A stretch of 37,731 nucleotides of DNA. Source: Bradyrhizobium macuxiense. Its GTDB lineage: Bacteria; Pseudomonadota; Alphaproteobacteria; Rhizobiales; Xanthobacteraceae. Under the pieces are notes generated by a model that saw only the letters and a list, made by a program, of their open reading frames with translations, ran no database searches and was not told the origin of the DNA. The translations under genes were made by a program, and so were the position numbers. The DNA lies in assembly GCF_001542415.1 (NCBI RefSeq), contig NZ_LNCU01000099.1, positions 1 through 37,731 on the forward strand, written 5' to 3'. Shown piece by piece: positions 28,077-35,898 of this stretch; the stretch's first letter is position 1, and each line of letters starts with the position of its first letter.

Positions 28077-29081
28077 CTAGTTTCGTCCGGCCGGATCGGC
28101 CGAGGCGACCTGCCTGATCGCATCGATCAGGACGGCGTTGAAACCGTCGGGGTCTTCGATCTGCGGAATATGCCCGACATCCTTCATCACCGTCAGTGAC
28201 GCCGATGGGATCAGCGTCCGCAGATCGTTCGCCTGGGCCAGCGGTGTGACGTCGTCACGGTCGCCCCAGATCATCGCAACCGGCACCCTGATCTTCGACA
28301 CCGCCGCTCGCGACGAGCTCAACGCTGCGTGGTCGGAGCCCGTGAAGTACAGCAGCCAGTCTGCGATGTGGGATGCCGTGCCGGCGACGCGCATCGGCGC
28401 TTTCAGGATCTCGAGCGTCTCGCCGCTCGCCGCCTGCTTGCGATAGATCAGCTGCGACAGCAGGAAACGCGTCGCAAGCGGATTGGTCGCGGTCGCCGAG
28501 ACCAGCAGCTCGCGCACCGGACCATAGTCGAGCACCGCAGGCGGATCGGACGGTGGTTGCGTCAGGCCGAGCGCCGCATCGACGAGAACGAGCCCGATCG
28601 TAAGCTCGGGATGCCGGAGCACATATTCGAGCGCGGCGCCGGCGCCGAAGGAATGACCGACGATGACGGCGCGCCCTGCGCCCAGCGTTCGCAGCACTCC
28701 ATCGATGCGGGCCGCCTGCTCGGCGCGGGTGTAACCACCACGCCGCTCGGAATAGCCGAAGGGCGGAAGGTCGGGAGCGATCGGCCGGTAGCCGTCAGCC
28801 TTCAGCGCGGCCGTCGTCCGCCACCACAGCTTGCTCCAGGCCGCCGTGCCGTGAAAGAGAACGACCGGCGTGCCGTCGGAGGGTCCCGGATCCATCACGA
28901 AGATGCGGCCGTGACCGCTGTCGACGAACTTGCCGTCAGCGGGCGCTGCGGCGGCAGCGCTTTCAGTTTCCCTCAAATCCGCCGCCAATCGCAGCGCGCC
29001 CAGGCCCACGACCACAACGCCGACAAGACAGGCGACCACAACCGCGGCACCGACTGCGATCCGTCCTATCCACCGCGTCAT
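28077..29081 (-). CDS. Membrane-anchored alpha/beta hydrolase
   Basis: Serine hydrolase of 334 residues with an N-terminal hydrophobic anchor (about residues 6-30, GAAVVVACLVGVVVVGLGAL), so the enzyme domain probably faces the periplasm. It shows the HGxx oxyanion motif LFHGTAAWSK, nucleophile elbow GHSFGAGAALEY, acid region around MIWGDRDDVTPLA, and the final catalytic His in KDVGHIPQIEDP. ATG 29081 overlaps the preceding stop by 4 bp (ATGA). Last gene of the five-gene operon at 28077-32313. Epoxide, haloalkane, ester or lactone substrates are all possible for the fold; a lactonase role is suggested only by the operon. Confidence 0.87.
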   Translation of the reverse strand: MTRWIGRIAVGAAVVVACLVGVVVVGLGALRLAADLRETESAAAAAPADGKFVDSGHGRIFVMDPGPSDGTPVVLFHGTAAWSKLWWRTTAALKADGYRPIAPDLPPFGYSERRGGYTRAEQAARIDGVLRTLGAGRAVIVGHSFGAGAALEYVLRHPELTIGLVLVDAALGLTQPPSDPPAVLDYGPVRELLVSATATNPLATRFLLSQLIYRKQAASGETLEILKAPMRVAGTASHIADWLLYFTGSDHAALSSSRAAVSKIRVPVAMIWGDRDDVTPLAQANDLRTLIPSASLTVMKDVGHIPQIEDPDGFNAVLIDAIRQVASADPAGRN

Positions 29082-29371
29082 CGCCGGCCACACCCGGCGG
29101 TCAGCACCGGCCAGACCAGCCACGCGCCGTGTTGATAGAGCGATTTGACGGTGTCGTCGTCGGCGGTACGCATCGCGAGGAAGCCGCGGCCGGATGCCAG
29201 CAGATCACCGTCGACGCCGGCAAGCCGGCCGGGATCGCCGAACGCAACGACCACCGTGGGTGTCACGACCAGCGCGGCCGCCGCCATCCCGACGAACCAG
29301 ATGACGAGGACCACGGCCGCACCGCCGGCAAAGCGGACAACGCGGCGACGTACCTCAGTAATCGTAGGCAT
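29078..29371 (-). CDS. 97-residue membrane-anchored protein of unknown function
   Basis: Not recognised. A basic N-terminus (MPTITEVRRRVVR) is followed by one long hydrophobic segment, about residues 14-42 (VVLVIWFVGMAAAALVV), then a polar domain with LASGRGFLAMRTADDDTVKS and a final hydrophobic patch with a Cys (GAWLVWPVLTAGC). It starts 17 bp inside the end of the upstream gene and its stop overlaps the hydrolase start. Translational coupling on both sides argues that it is a real gene and works with its neighbours. Confidence 0.7.
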   Translation of the reverse strand: MPTITEVRRRVVRFAGGAAVVLVIWFVGMAAAALVVTPTVVVAFGDPGRLAGVDGDLLASGRGFLAMRTADDDTVKSLYQHGAWLVWPVLTAGCGRR

Positions 29372-30452
29372 GCTCGAACCTGGCCCCGTGCGCCTCGACG
29401 GCGGCCGGGAGCGCGGCCACCGCGGCGACCTCGGTATCGTACCCTACTCTGCGCCATCCCGGCATCGACTGCACGTCGGTTTGGAAGATCGGTTTTGCAC
29501 CGCTCGGGGGCGGCAATTCACCCGCTGGAACCAGCAGCGTGGTCAGGATCCTGGTATTGCCGGCGATCTCGCCGAACGACAGCCCCCTGGCGCCGATCTT
29601 TCTGACGATGTTGGTGAACTCGCGGTAGCGCGGCGTGATCATCAGCACGCCCTGCCGCCCGTCGCTTGCGCGCACCTCGCGCACGACGCGGATCCGACTA
29701 TCGACCGGCAACGCCTCGGGCGACGGCACCATCACGACGCTGCCGATCTCGAGATCGGCGGGCGACAGGCCGGCGAGCGCCCCGATGGCTTTCGCGTAGA
29801 GCGACTTGATGCCGTATTGCAGCGACAGCGAGAAGCGCCGCTCGACCGAGCGCAACGACAGCTCGAACGCCACGTCGTGCCAGAGCGCCGACAGCTTGTC
29901 GGCGAACGGATAACGGTACCACGGCGTCTGCTCCAGGAATTTCGCGTAGTCGTCGAGCAGCGTCTGGTTGAACTCGTCCTCCTTGGTGCGCTTGGGACCG
30001 CGCCAGGCCACGGTGAGCGCGCCGATCGTGCGCTCATAGAGCCCCTGGATAGCCATCTCCGCCGTGAAGCTCGACCCGATGATGTAATCGGTGACCATCT
30101 GGTCCTCGGAGGCGGGCCGATCAGCCGACGTGGAGCGCCGCGCGCCGCACAGGCTGGACCAGAATCCCCTGATGCTGCGGTAGTAGCCGAACGATGATTC
30201 CGAGGACGCGCGGGTGACGCCAGCGAGATCGGCATAGGCGTAGACGATGTACCACTCCGGATAGGTCAGGAAGCTGTCGCCTTCCGCGCGCGCATATTTG
30301 GGGTCGCCGATCCCGAAACTGGCCGCTGCGACCGATGCGGAGCTTTCGGGCGTGCAGACAAACTGGATGTAGCCGATCTGCGAAGCGCAGAACGCGACGA
30401 ACACGAGAATGGCCGCGCCGATGACGGCCGCGATCCGCCGGAGCCATTTCAT
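29355..30452 (-). CDS. 365-residue membrane-anchored protein of unknown function
   Basis: Not recognised as a named family. After MKWLRR comes a hydrophobic segment (about residues 7-26) that acts as signal anchor, then a large, presumably periplasmic domain. Distinctive blocks are FLTYPEWYIVYAYADLA (about 62-78), SSFGYYRSIRGFWSSLCG, and near the C-terminus FTNIVRKIGARGLSFGEIAGN. There is a Cys before the domain (FVCTPESS) but no lipobox. ATG 30452 overlaps the stop of the four-helix protein gene by 4 bp. The aromatic-rich TYPEWYIVYAY block looks like a conserved core and would be the best search probe. Confidence 0.75.
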   Translation of the reverse strand: MKWLRRIAAVIGAAILVFVAFCASQIGYIQFVCTPESSASVAAASFGIGDPKYARAEGDSFLTYPEWYIVYAYADLAGVTRASSESSFGYYRSIRGFWSSLCGARRSTSADRPASEDQMVTDYIIGSSFTAEMAIQGLYERTIGALTVAWRGPKRTKEDEFNQTLLDDYAKFLEQTPWYRYPFADKLSALWHDVAFELSLRSVERRFSLSLQYGIKSLYAKAIGALAGLSPADLEIGSVVMVPSPEALPVDSRIRVVREVRASDGRQGVLMITPRYREFTNIVRKIGARGLSFGEIAGNTRILTTLLVPAGELPPPSGAKPIFQTDVQSMPGWRRVGYDTEVAAVAALPAAVEAHGARFEHAYDY

Positions 30453-30856
30453 GCAAAGCGCCTCTGCGCGGAAAATCCGGTCACGATCCCGAAGGCGCCG
30501 AGCGCAAGATGCGGCACGCTCGAGGCAACCTTCACATAGGTCGAGGTCGAGCGGATGCCGTCGATGAAGATGCTGAGGTCGAGATAGCCGGAGCCGGTGA
30601 AGACGCCCATCACACCGTCTAGGAAGTAAAGCACGCCGAACACCCGCAGGAAGAAAATCGACGCCGAGCGCGACATCAACGCGGCCGAGAATGCCCACAG
30701 CGCCGAGACCAGATGCAGCGCATCCTTGTAGATGTCGAGATGGAACAGGCCGAACACCCGTCCCTCCGAGTCGATGAATGCCGGGATGTAGTCGGTCGCA
30801 GCCGCAAACAGCAACGCGGCTCCGAGCAGCGCGGCGGCCAGACGAGAACGATCCAT
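30449..30856 (-). CDS. 135-residue four-helix membrane protein, DUF4383-like
   Basis: Small integral membrane protein with four hydrophobic segments at about residues 5-24, 45-62, 66-88 and 110-130. FGLFHLDIYKDALHLVSALW and VPHLALGAFGIVTGF resemble the helix-pair pattern with buried His residues seen in DUF4383-type proteins, but the family assignment is tentative. Such proteins have no proven function; the histidines could bind haem or quinone. ATG 30856 has GGGAG about 10 bp upstream. It follows the flavoprotein stop by 14 bp. Confidence 0.75.
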   Translation of the reverse strand: MDRSRLAAALLGAALLFAAATDYIPAFIDSEGRVFGLFHLDIYKDALHLVSALWAFSAALMSRSASIFFLRVFGVLYFLDGVMGVFTGSGYLDLSIFIDGIRSTSTYVKVASSVPHLALGAFGIVTGFSAQRRFA

Positions 30857-30870
30857 TGTTCTGCGCTCCC

Positions 30871-32313
30871 TTAAGCGAAATAGCTGTCCCACATCATGTT
30901 GCGGAACACGAGCGAGGGGTCGATCCGGCGCTTGGCGGCGACGAATTCCTCCGTGCGCGGATAGATCGTGCGCACATGGTCGCGCCGCGCATGCAGGCGG
31001 TAAGGCAGATAGAATGCGCCGCCCAGATCCTTCACACCCTCGATCAGCGTCTCGGTCATCCGCATCATGTCGGCCTCGCCTTCGGGACTGATCTCCTGCG
31101 AGAACGACATCACCGCCGCGATCCGCTTTTGCGGCGCATAGGCCAGCACCGCAACGGGATCGGCATCGACATAGCGCAAGGTGACATTGAGGAATTCGGC
31201 CTTCGCCTTCGGAATAACGGCCCGGCACAGATCGACGAACCCGGTGAAGCTATCAGGCGGAACGAAATATTCGTGCAGAATATCGGTCCGCGTCGCATCG
31301 CCGGACGCCAGATTGACCACCGGCTCGACCATCAGCGTGTTGCGCGTGGCAGCGCCGGTGATCGACGGACCGACGGAAGCCTCCATAAACCAGCGAAAAT
31401 CCTTGGCCCATTCGCGGCCGGTTTGCAGCCGGTAGACATCGCGCGAGAAGCCGGTCAGTGCGCCGTGATCAACCACGGCGGGAAGCGGCGACGGCTGGGT
31501 GGCGGCCTGCCGATAGGTGATCAGCAGGGCCTCGTCGAACAGGTTCTCGCGCGCCACCGACAGCCGGCCGTAAGCCATGTGCACCGCCGGATCGTTCTCG
31601 ACGGCGTGCAGGAAGGCATCGGCGAACTGCGACGGCTTCGTCCGGGCATAGGTCGGCTCCATCAGCGCGTTGGGCACCATGTCGAGCTCGAGATCGACGA
31701 TCGCGCCCATCAGGCCGTAGCCGCCCATCGCCAACGCGAACAGCTCGGGCTCCCTGGTGCGCGAGCATTCGACCAGTTGCCCGTCGGCCAGCACGATCTG
31801 TACCGATCGCACAGTCGAGCCGAACGGACCAAAGCGCGTCGGCCAGCCGTGCGAATTGACGCAGAACGTCGAGCCGACGCCGAAGTCGCTGTTCGATTGC
31901 ATCACCGCCGGCGAGAAGCCCTGGGCATCGAGTGCGCGGATCACCTCGAACCAGCGCATCCCTGCCCCGACCCGATAGGTCATGTTGGCGCGATCGGTGT
32001 CGATGTGCCCGCCGGTCAGCGTGATCGCGACGCCGTCCTTCGGGATCGACTGGCCGCCCATCGAATGGCGCGCCACGCCGATCGCGAAGGGACGCCCTTC
32101 CGACTTGGCGGCGGCGATCTCCTGTCTGATGCGGCCGGCGATGTCGTCGGTCGGCGCCGCCTTCAACGCGATGTGCCGCGCCACCGCTGTCGGGTTCAGC
32201 CGGCTCGCGTCATTGATGATGGGCCTGGGAGAGAACTCGGCATGGACCGGCATCCCCGGCACCAGCGCGGCAGCAAGTCCCCCTTTGAGAACGGATCGTC
32301 GCGATAGTGTCAA
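30871..32313 (-). CDS. Tat-exported FAD-linked oxidase, aldonolactone-oxidase-like
   Basis: FAD enzyme of the vanillyl-alcohol-oxidase/gulonolactone-oxidase superfamily, 480 residues. A twin-arginine signal begins the protein: SRRSVLKGGLAAALVPG (residues 4-20), so it is folded in the cytoplasm and exported. FAD-binding parts are AIGVARHSMGGQS with His 83 at the position that covalently binds FAD in related oxidases, and FGVGSTFCVNSHGWP. The C-terminal part ends RIDPSLVFRNMMWDSYFA, similar to aldonolactone oxidases. The start is TTG 32313, with GAGGA at 7 bp; a GTG at 32367 would place 18 residues before the twin arginines. First gene of the operon, divergent from the PQQ-type sugar dehydrogenase. 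Confidence 0.87.
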   Translation of the reverse strand: MTLSRRSVLKGGLAAALVPGMPVHAEFSPRPIINDASRLNPTAVARHIALKAAPTDDIAGRIRQEIAAAKSEGRPFAIGVARHSMGGQSIPKDGVAITLTGGHIDTDRANMTYRVGAGMRWFEVIRALDAQGFSPAVMQSNSDFGVGSTFCVNSHGWPTRFGPFGSTVRSVQIVLADGQLVECSRTREPELFALAMGGYGLMGAIVDLELDMVPNALMEPTYARTKPSQFADAFLHAVENDPAVHMAYGRLSVARENLFDEALLITYRQAATQPSPLPAVVDHGALTGFSRDVYRLQTGREWAKDFRWFMEASVGPSITGAATRNTLMVEPVVNLASGDATRTDILHEYFVPPDSFTGFVDLCRAVIPKAKAEFLNVTLRYVDADPVAVLAYAPQKRIAAVMSFSQEISPEGEADMMRMTETLIEGVKDLGGAFYLPYRLHARRDHVRTIYPRTEEFVAAKRRIDPSLVFRNMMWDSYFA

Positions 32314-32678
32314 ATGAAAATCCTCAAACGAGTCGGGCGGTAAATATATCAGAAAGACCGCCGACACGACGAGCCACGCGATACCGTTCCTCCTCCGGAT
32401 TCTGTCCGGTCAACTCCCTCCTGCAACCTTCAATTGAAGGCCGGTTGGATCGTCGGTTAATGCCAGCTCAGCGGCTCTGTCACACTTGTAGGTGAGATGC
32501 CGATCGCGGCGCGAGGCGGGATTCAATCACAAAGGTTTGAGTCCGCGGCATCAGCACAAATCCATATTGCCTGCGTTACAACGTGAACTCGCGTTATATG
32601 CAGCGAGAGACAGCGGCGTAAACCGAGCCCGTGGTCCAGGTCCGATCGACCGCGCACGAGAAAAACAAGAGAGGCAAA
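32314..32678. other. 365-bp divergent intergenic region, no gene seen
   Basis: Separates the flavoprotein operon (minus) from the PQQ dehydrogenase gene (plus). It contains no convincing reading frame. It holds the perfect 14-bp palindrome CCTTCAATTGAAGG at 32427-32440, near the middle, a possible regulator site serving both units. No clear -35/-10 pair was identified. Confidence 0.5.
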
Positions 32679-34433
32679 ATGCCGTCAAACGAGCGCGTGA
32701 AGATAAATCTTCCTTCAGCTGTCCTGGTGCTGGCGATCGCCGCAATGGGCGCCCCCGGCGTCGCCGCCGCCGCAGAATGCCAAAGCCAGGACACCGGCAT
32801 CACCCTTTCGCCCGGCTTCTGTGCCACGGTCTTTGCCGACAATCTCGGACATGTCCGTCACCTCGCAGTCAGCAGCGACAACGTCGTCTATGCCAACACC
32901 TGGAGCGGCCGCTACTATCACAACGACACCCCGCCGCCCGGCGGCTTCCTGCTTGCGCTGAAGGACACGACGGGCAGCGGCAAGGCCGACGTCGTCAAGC
33001 GCTTTGGCCCGGACAAGGCCGCTGGCGCCGCCGGCGGCACCGGCATCGTGCTCTACAACGGCGGGCTCTACGCCGAATTGAACGACAAGATCGTCCGCTA
33101 TGCGCGCGCAGCCGGCGATGTCGCACCGGCCGGCCAGGCGCGGACGGTGTTGTCGGGCCTGCCGCTGACCGGCGACCACCCGATGCACCCGTTCATCATC
33201 GATGCCAAGGGCAATTTGTTCGTCGACCTGGGATCCGCCACCAACGCCTGCCAGGCGAATAACCGCATGCCGCTGTCGCCCGGTCACAAACCCTGCACCG
33301 AGCTGGAGACGCGCGGTGGTACCTGGCGCTACGATGCCAACAAGACCGGCCAGACCTTCTCGGCCTCCGAGCGCTACGCGACGGGCATTCGCAATGGCGA
33401 AGGCTTCGGGATCGACAAGGCCGGACGGCTCTATGTCACCCAGCACGGCCGCGATCAGCTGTCGCAGAACTGGCCCAAGCTCTACACGGTCGATCAGGGC
33501 GTAGAGCTGCCGGCCGAGGAGCTGCTTGAGCTGAAGCAAGGCGGCGATTACGGCTGGCCGGAATGCTACTACGACCAGGTTCAGAATAAGCTGGTGCTGG
33601 CGCCGGAGTATGGCGGTGACGGCGGCAAGACGGTCGGAGCTTGTGCGAGCAAGCAGGCGCCGGTCGCCGCCTTCCCCGGCCATCTGGCTCCCAACGATCT
33701 GCTGATCTACACCGGCACCCAGTTTCCCGGGCCGTATCGCGACGGCGCCTTCATCGCCTTTCACGGCTCGTGGAATCGCGCGCCGCGCGACCAGGCCGGT
33801 TACAACGTGGTGTTCCAGCCGTTGTCCGACGGCAAAGCCGCGAACCATTACGTGGTGTTCGCGGACGGCTTCGCCGGTGCGCACATGGATCCCGGCCGCG
33901 CCGCCTTTCGGCCGAGCGGCCTTGCCATGGGTCCGGACGGCGCACTCTACATCGGTGATGACGTCCACGGCCGGATCTGGCGTGTGACGTATCATGGCGA
34001 TGCGGCGACCGCGCAGGTGGCTGCCGCGCCGGCGCCCGCCGCGGCATCGGGTCCAGGCGGCGGGGCCGTGCCACCGGAAGGCACCCACGCCGACGCGGGT
34101 CGCACCACGCCCGATCTTCCAGTGCCTCCGGGCGCGACCAAGGATCAGGTCGCGCTGGGCGACCGCATCTTCCACGGCGAGGCCAGCAACGGCACCTGCG
34201 CCGGATGTCACGGGTCCGATGCCAAGGGGACGCCGGTCGGCCCCGATCTCGCTTCCGGCGTTTGGAATTTCGGCGACGGCAGCCTCGCAGCGATTACCAA
34301 GACCGTGACCGAAGGCGTGCCCCGCCCGCGTAACTATACCGGAGCAATGCCTCCCAAGGGTGGCGCCGAACTGTCGGATTCCGACACGGCTGCGGTGGCC
34401 GCTTACGTCTGGGCGATCAGCCACGCCAAGTGA
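32679..34433 (+). CDS. PQQ-dependent sugar (sorbosone-type) dehydrogenase fused to cytochrome c
   Basis: Periplasmic dehydrogenase of 584 residues. A signal peptide (about 1-33, hydrophobic core LPSAVLVLAIAAMG) precedes a six-bladed beta-propeller of the glucose/sorbosone dehydrogenase family with landmarks YVTQHGRDQL, QGGDYGWPECYY and FHGSWNRAPRDQAGY, the parts that hold PQQ and substrate. A proline/alanine linker (about 450-485) joins a C-terminal cytochrome c domain with CAGCH at 507-511 and a likely axial Met in GAMPPKGG. It oxidises an aldose or similar sugar and passes electrons to its own haem. ATG 32679 has AGAGAGG upstream. Divergent from the flavoprotein operon; PQQ synthesis genes are not in the window. 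Confidence 0.9.
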   Translation: MPSNERVKINLPSAVLVLAIAAMGAPGVAAAAECQSQDTGITLSPGFCATVFADNLGHVRHLAVSSDNVVYANTWSGRYYHNDTPPPGGFLLALKDTTGSGKADVVKRFGPDKAAGAAGGTGIVLYNGGLYAELNDKIVRYARAAGDVAPAGQARTVLSGLPLTGDHPMHPFIIDAKGNLFVDLGSATNACQANNRMPLSPGHKPCTELETRGGTWRYDANKTGQTFSASERYATGIRNGEGFGIDKAGRLYVTQHGRDQLSQNWPKLYTVDQGVELPAEELLELKQGGDYGWPECYYDQVQNKLVLAPEYGGDGGKTVGACASKQAPVAAFPGHLAPNDLLIYTGTQFPGPYRDGAFIAFHGSWNRAPRDQAGYNVVFQPLSDGKAANHYVVFADGFAGAHMDPGRAAFRPSGLAMGPDGALYIGDDVHGRIWRVTYHGDAATAQVAAAPAPAAASGPGGGAVPPEGTHADAGRTTPDLPVPPGATKDQVALGDRIFHGEASNGTCAGCHGSDAKGTPVGPDLASGVWNFGDGSLAAITKTVTEGVPRPRNYTGAMPPKGGAELSDSDTAAVAAYVWAISHAK

Positions 34434-34548
34434 GAGCGACGAGGACGCGCTGTCACAGCCGGAGAACAAATACCGTAGCGCCCGATGCTTCGCTGATCCT
34501 CGGCAGCGGCAGCAAGCCGGGGGTCTACCGCACCGGGGGCGATCCTAG

Positions 34549-34695
34549 AGCATGATCCGGACCCGAAGGGCCGCGTTAGCGCAAAGTGTGAAGCGGTTTT
34601 CCCTCGCGACAAACGCGGAACGCGTTTGCGCGGAGATCATGCTCAAACAAGAATCTAAAGCGCGATGACGATTCAACCTGATCTCATCGCGCTTT
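34549..34695. repeat. Palindromic repeat, family H
   Basis: Composite repeat: AGCATGATCCGGA pairing with AGATCATGCT, an inner AAGTGTGAAGCGGTTTTCCC part, and a second palindrome with arms AAAGCGCGATGA (34657-34668) and TCATCGCGCTTT (34684-34695). It lies between converging gene ends and overlaps the TetR stop, so the last codons of TetR are repeat sequence. The first palindrome carries extra inserted palindromic sequence compared with the form I know from this family. Confidence 0.85.
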
Positions 34696-35293
34696 GGGCG
34701 TCGACCTCGCCAAGCATCAGATCGACCGTATGCGCTGCGATCACGCGAAGCTTGCTCTCGTCACCGAAGGCGCGTTCGATCAAGGCCAACCCGCGTGTCA
34801 CGGTGGCGATGTGCAGGGCTGAGATTTCGGGCGCTCCGTTGAACTCGCCTCGCGCGGCGCCTTCGGACAGAGCGTCCTGAAGCAGGCCGGTGATGCGTGT
34901 CATCAGATCCGCGAAGGCCTTCCGCGCGTTCTCGTCCAGCCCTTCGCCTTCGGCCGGCCCCAGCTCCATCAATCCCCGCGTGGTGGGACATCCGCGCGGC
35001 GGCGAGCCGGCGCACATGTTCTCGATCGTGACATCGAAGAACGCGTCGAGGCGCTGCCGCAAACTCCCAGCGCTCAGCGCTTTTTGGATCGCGGCGAGAT
35101 ATTCACTCGCATAGCGCTCGTAGGCGGAGAGAAACAGTGCCTCCTTGCTGCCGAAGGCGTTGTAGAGGCTGCCGCGCTGGACGCCGGCATCGCGCGCGAT
35201 ATCCGAGAGCGACGTTCCACGCACACCTTTGCGCCAGAATTGGTCAAACGCGATGCGCAGGACATCGTCGTGGTCAAACTCGCGCGGTCTCAA
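34673..35293 (-). CDS. TetR/AcrR-family repressor of the tautomerase/GST cassette
   Basis: 206-residue regulator. The helix-turn-helix is at about residues 24-48: GVRGTSLSDIARDAGVQRGS followed by LYNAFGSKEALFL. The remainder is a helical ligand domain with the family block GCPTTRGLMELG (Cys in PPRGCPTT, as in YvdT/ComR-type TetR_C domains). The start is most likely TTG 35293 (RPREFDHDD), preceded by GGAGGGGAGAGAAGG; a TTG at 35359 inside the operator palindromes is less likely. Divergent from the tautomerase gene; the two palindromes in the gap are its probable binding sites. Confidence 0.88.
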   Translation of the reverse strand: MRPREFDHDDVLRIAFDQFWRKGVRGTSLSDIARDAGVQRGSLYNAFGSKEALFLSAYERYASEYLAAIQKALSAGSLRQRLDAFFDVTIENMCAGSPPRGCPTTRGLMELGPAEGEGLDENARKAFADLMTRITGLLQDALSEGAARGEFNGAPEISALHIATVTRGLALIERAFGDESKLRVIAAHTVDLMLGEVDAQSAMRSG

Positions 35294-35344
35294 CCTTCTC
35301 TCCCCTCCAGCCTCTGAAGCGCGTTGGACGACGGCAAATATTAT

Positions 35345-35387
35345 TTGACATACTGTCAAGAATATGTTTTTGACATGATGTCAAAAA
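35345..35387. promoter_or_regulatory. Tandem TetR-type operators
   Basis: Two copies of TTGACA-N3-TGTCAA: 35345-35359 (spacer TAC) and 35370-35384 (spacer TGA), 25 bp start to start. The second is the centre of a perfect 21-bp palindrome (35367-35387, 10-bp arms, 1-bp centre). A further half-site TGTCAA is at 35395-35400. TTGACA also resembles a -35 box, so repressor binding would block polymerase. Placed between tetR and the tautomerase gene. Confidence 0.75.
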
Positions 35388-35424
35388 CGCGCGTTGTCAA
35401 TTGAGTGCGCCGAAAGGACTCGCG

Positions 35425-35835
35425 ATGCCCTTCGTTCATGTCTCGCTGCGCGCCGGAAAGCCTGCGACCTATCGCGAGGCAATCCTCGACAACCTTTACC
35501 GTGCAATGCGCGAAACGCTCGACGTTCCCGAAGGCGACGAGTTCATGACGATCAGCGAGCATGACGCAACGAACTTCCGCTACGGAAACGCCTATGGCGT
35601 CGAGCGCAGTGCCGATACCGTCTATATTCAGATCACCGTATTCAGCTCCCGCACCGCGGAACAGAAGAAGGCGCTGTTCGGCCGGATTGCCGGGTTGCTC
35701 GGCGAGACCCCCGGCATCCGGCCGGAGGACATCTTTATCGTTGTCCTCGACGCCGCCAGGGAAAACTGGTCCGTCGGTCACGGCGTCCAATTCGCGAACA
35801 CACCACACGTTGGCATCTCCACGTCAGCGCTTTAA
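35425..35835 (+). CDS. Tautomerase-family protein
   Basis: 136-residue member of the 4-oxalocrotonate tautomerase superfamily. ATG 35425 leaves proline as residue 2 (MPFVHVSLRAGKP), the N-terminal catalytic base after Met removal, which fixes this start over the TTG at 35401. AAGGA lies 7 bp upstream. The second half repeats the beta-alpha-beta unit (VYIQITVFSSRTAEQKKALF), giving a two-unit chain like the long tautomerases. It is cytoplasmic, with enol-keto conversion or dehalogenase-like chemistry possible. It directly follows the tandem operators and is probably co-transcribed with the GST gene 63 bp downstream. Confidence 0.88.
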   Translation: MPFVHVSLRAGKPATYREAILDNLYRAMRETLDVPEGDEFMTISEHDATNFRYGNAYGVERSADTVYIQITVFSSRTAEQKKALFGRIAGLLGETPGIRPEDIFIVVLDAARENWSVGHGVQFANTPHVGISTSAL

Positions 35836-35898
35836 CGTCCGCGAAGCATGCTGGTCGCATGAACGTCAGTCAGCCGAGCGGAGCAGGACAATCGCGCC

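Noticed and set aside
26663..28117. 484-codon plus-strand frame opposite the MFS gene
   Set aside because: Shadow rich in Arg, His, Asp and Gln; the minus strand encodes a clear 12-helix transporter.
32715..34469. 584-codon minus-strand frame opposite the PQQ dehydrogenase
   Set aside because: Shadow; the plus strand has signal peptide, propeller motifs and CAGCH.
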